From Acidobacteriota bacterium (GTDB lineage Bacteria > Acidobacteriota > Terriglobia > UBA7540), in NCBI GenBank assembly GCA_003171295.1, contig PMYF01000903.1, positions 6,839 through 13,423 on the forward strand: a stretch of DNA of 6,585 nt. The letters run 5' to 3'. The notes beneath the pieces are model-generated. The model worked only from the letters and a program-made list of their open reading frames with translations, was not told the DNA's origin and searched no databases. A program made the translations under genes and the position numbers. Below are positions 5,907-6,585 of the stretch, piece by piece (position 1 is the stretch's first letter; each line of letters begins with the position of its first letter).

Positions 5907-6585
5907 CGCGCATCCGGGATCTGAGTACGTTCACCACAGTTCGAGGCGCCGGCATGGGGAAGCTTCAGCCTTTCCGGCCGCGGCTTGCCGTAGGCATGGG
6001 CACCTGCGGCGCCGGCAATGGCGCGGAAGCCGTCTTCCACGCTTTTGCGGACGGTATTGATAAGCGCGGGCTGGACATCCAGTTGGCCCGTGTGGGGTGC
6101 TTCGGTTTTTGCGCCCAGGAACCCCTCGTCAACGTCTGGCTCCCCGGCCGCCCCCTGGTGATCTTGCGGCGGGTGCAGAGCAACCACGTCGATGAAATCC
6201 TGGACGACGTGATGATGGGGAAAATCCCGGCGGACCTCACGTTGTGCAAGATTGAGGAGTGGGATCACCTTACGGCGCAAATCAAGTACGGAACCGGGTA
6301 CACTGCCGTTCCTTCCTGGCAGGACGTTCCCTTCTTCAAAGGGCAGAAAAAGATCATTCTGCGCAATTGCGGCCTTATCAACCCGGACGATGTGGAAGAG
6401 TATGTGGCAGTGGGCGGTTACCAGTCGCTGTACAAGGTGCTCATCGACAATACCCCGGAGATGGTCATCGAGCAGATCAAGGCGTCCAAGTTGCGGGGGC
6501 GCGGCGGGGCAGGTTTCTCCACCGGACAGAAGTGGGACTACCTGCGCAAAGCGGTGGCGGCGCAAAAGTACATCATCTGCAATGC
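5903..6585 (+). CDS. Second HoxF/NuoF-like FMN-binding diaphorase subunit, partial (3' end outside window)
   Basis: The frame is open from ATG 5903 to the window end, giving 227 complete codons, so the 3' part is cut by the window and not by a mutation. AAGGGAGA (5885-5892) lies 10 bases before the start. The N-terminal 110 residues form a thioredoxin-like ferredoxin domain (VGMGTCGAGNGAEAV, 30-44; GCFGFCAQEPLVNV, 65-78). It has C35, C66 and C70, but the second cysteine of the first pair is absent. From residue 150 the NuoF FMN domain begins, with NCGLINPDD and the glycine loop LRGRGGAGFSTGQKW (197-211). The frame is cut at YIICN, just before the conserved acidic NADEG segment. By hand alignment, about half of the 77 residues at 151-227 match the HoxF of this operon without gaps. 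Candidates are an HndC/HydB-like, FdsB-like or second HoxF subunit. The C-terminal domains that would decide are not in the window. Confidence 0.88.
   Translation, partial: MTRIRDLSTFTTVRGAGMGKLQPFRPRLAVGMGTCGAGNGAEAVFHAFADGIDKRGLDIQLARVGCFGFCAQEPLVNVWLPGRPLVILRRVQSNHVDEILDDVMMGKIPADLTLCKIEEWDHLTAQIKYGTGYTAVPSWQDVPFFKGQKKIILRNCGLINPDDVEEYVAVGGYQSLYKVLIDNTPEMVIEQIKASKLRGRGGAGFSTGQKWDYLRKAVAAQKYIICN

Overview
The window carries a bacterial operon, read entirely on the + strand, for a cytoplasmic NAD(P)-linked bidirectional [NiFe] hydrogenase of the group 3d (Hox) type. The complete set hoxE-hoxF-hoxU-hoxY-hoxH occupies 445-5290. It is followed by a second, divergent hoxE/nuoE-like gene (5370-5906) and the 5' part of a second hoxF/nuoF-like gene that runs off the right edge (5903-6585). 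The organism cannot be named from this stretch. Coding regions are GC-rich, ATG, GTG and TTG starts are all used, and Shine-Dalgarno sites are strong. This would fit several bacterial phyla that carry group 3d hydrogenases. No tRNA, rRNA, transposase or CRISPR array is visible.

Layout. Positions 1-233 are AT-richer and non-coding. They hold a perfect 7-bp tandem repeat (70-83) and a good sigma-54 type -24/-12 promoter candidate (184-199). A 69-codon ORF (234-443) with its own ribosome binding site ends one base before hoxE. From hoxE onward the genes are packed tightly. Three of the junctions inside the hydrogenase operon, and the junction of the second pair, are 4-bp NTGA start/stop overlaps, and hoxY/hoxH are 10 bp apart. 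The largest gap is 79 bp, between hoxH and the second hoxE-like gene. It holds two tiny, chained reading frames.

How the genes work together. HoxY and HoxH form the hydrogenase module: HoxH holds the NiFe(CN)2CO site and HoxY a proximal [4Fe-4S] cluster. HoxU is the Fe-S wire, homologous to the N-terminal part of NuoG. HoxF (FMN, NAD(H) site, [4Fe-4S]) and HoxE ([2Fe-2S]) form the diaphorase that exchanges electrons with pyridine nucleotide. The second E/F pair is a different diaphorase lineage, about half identical over the FMN-domain stretch that can be compared. It may begin a second enzyme, such as an NAD-linked formate dehydrogenase or an HndABCD/HydABC-like hydrogenase, or it may be an alternative diaphorase for the same hydrogenase. 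The gene that would decide lies beyond the window.

The main points for follow-up are the tandem, non-identical diaphorase pairs, the sigma-54 promoter candidate, the leader ORF with a 5-bp duplication that may have shifted its frame, and the incomplete cysteine set in the N-terminal domain of the second HoxF-like protein.
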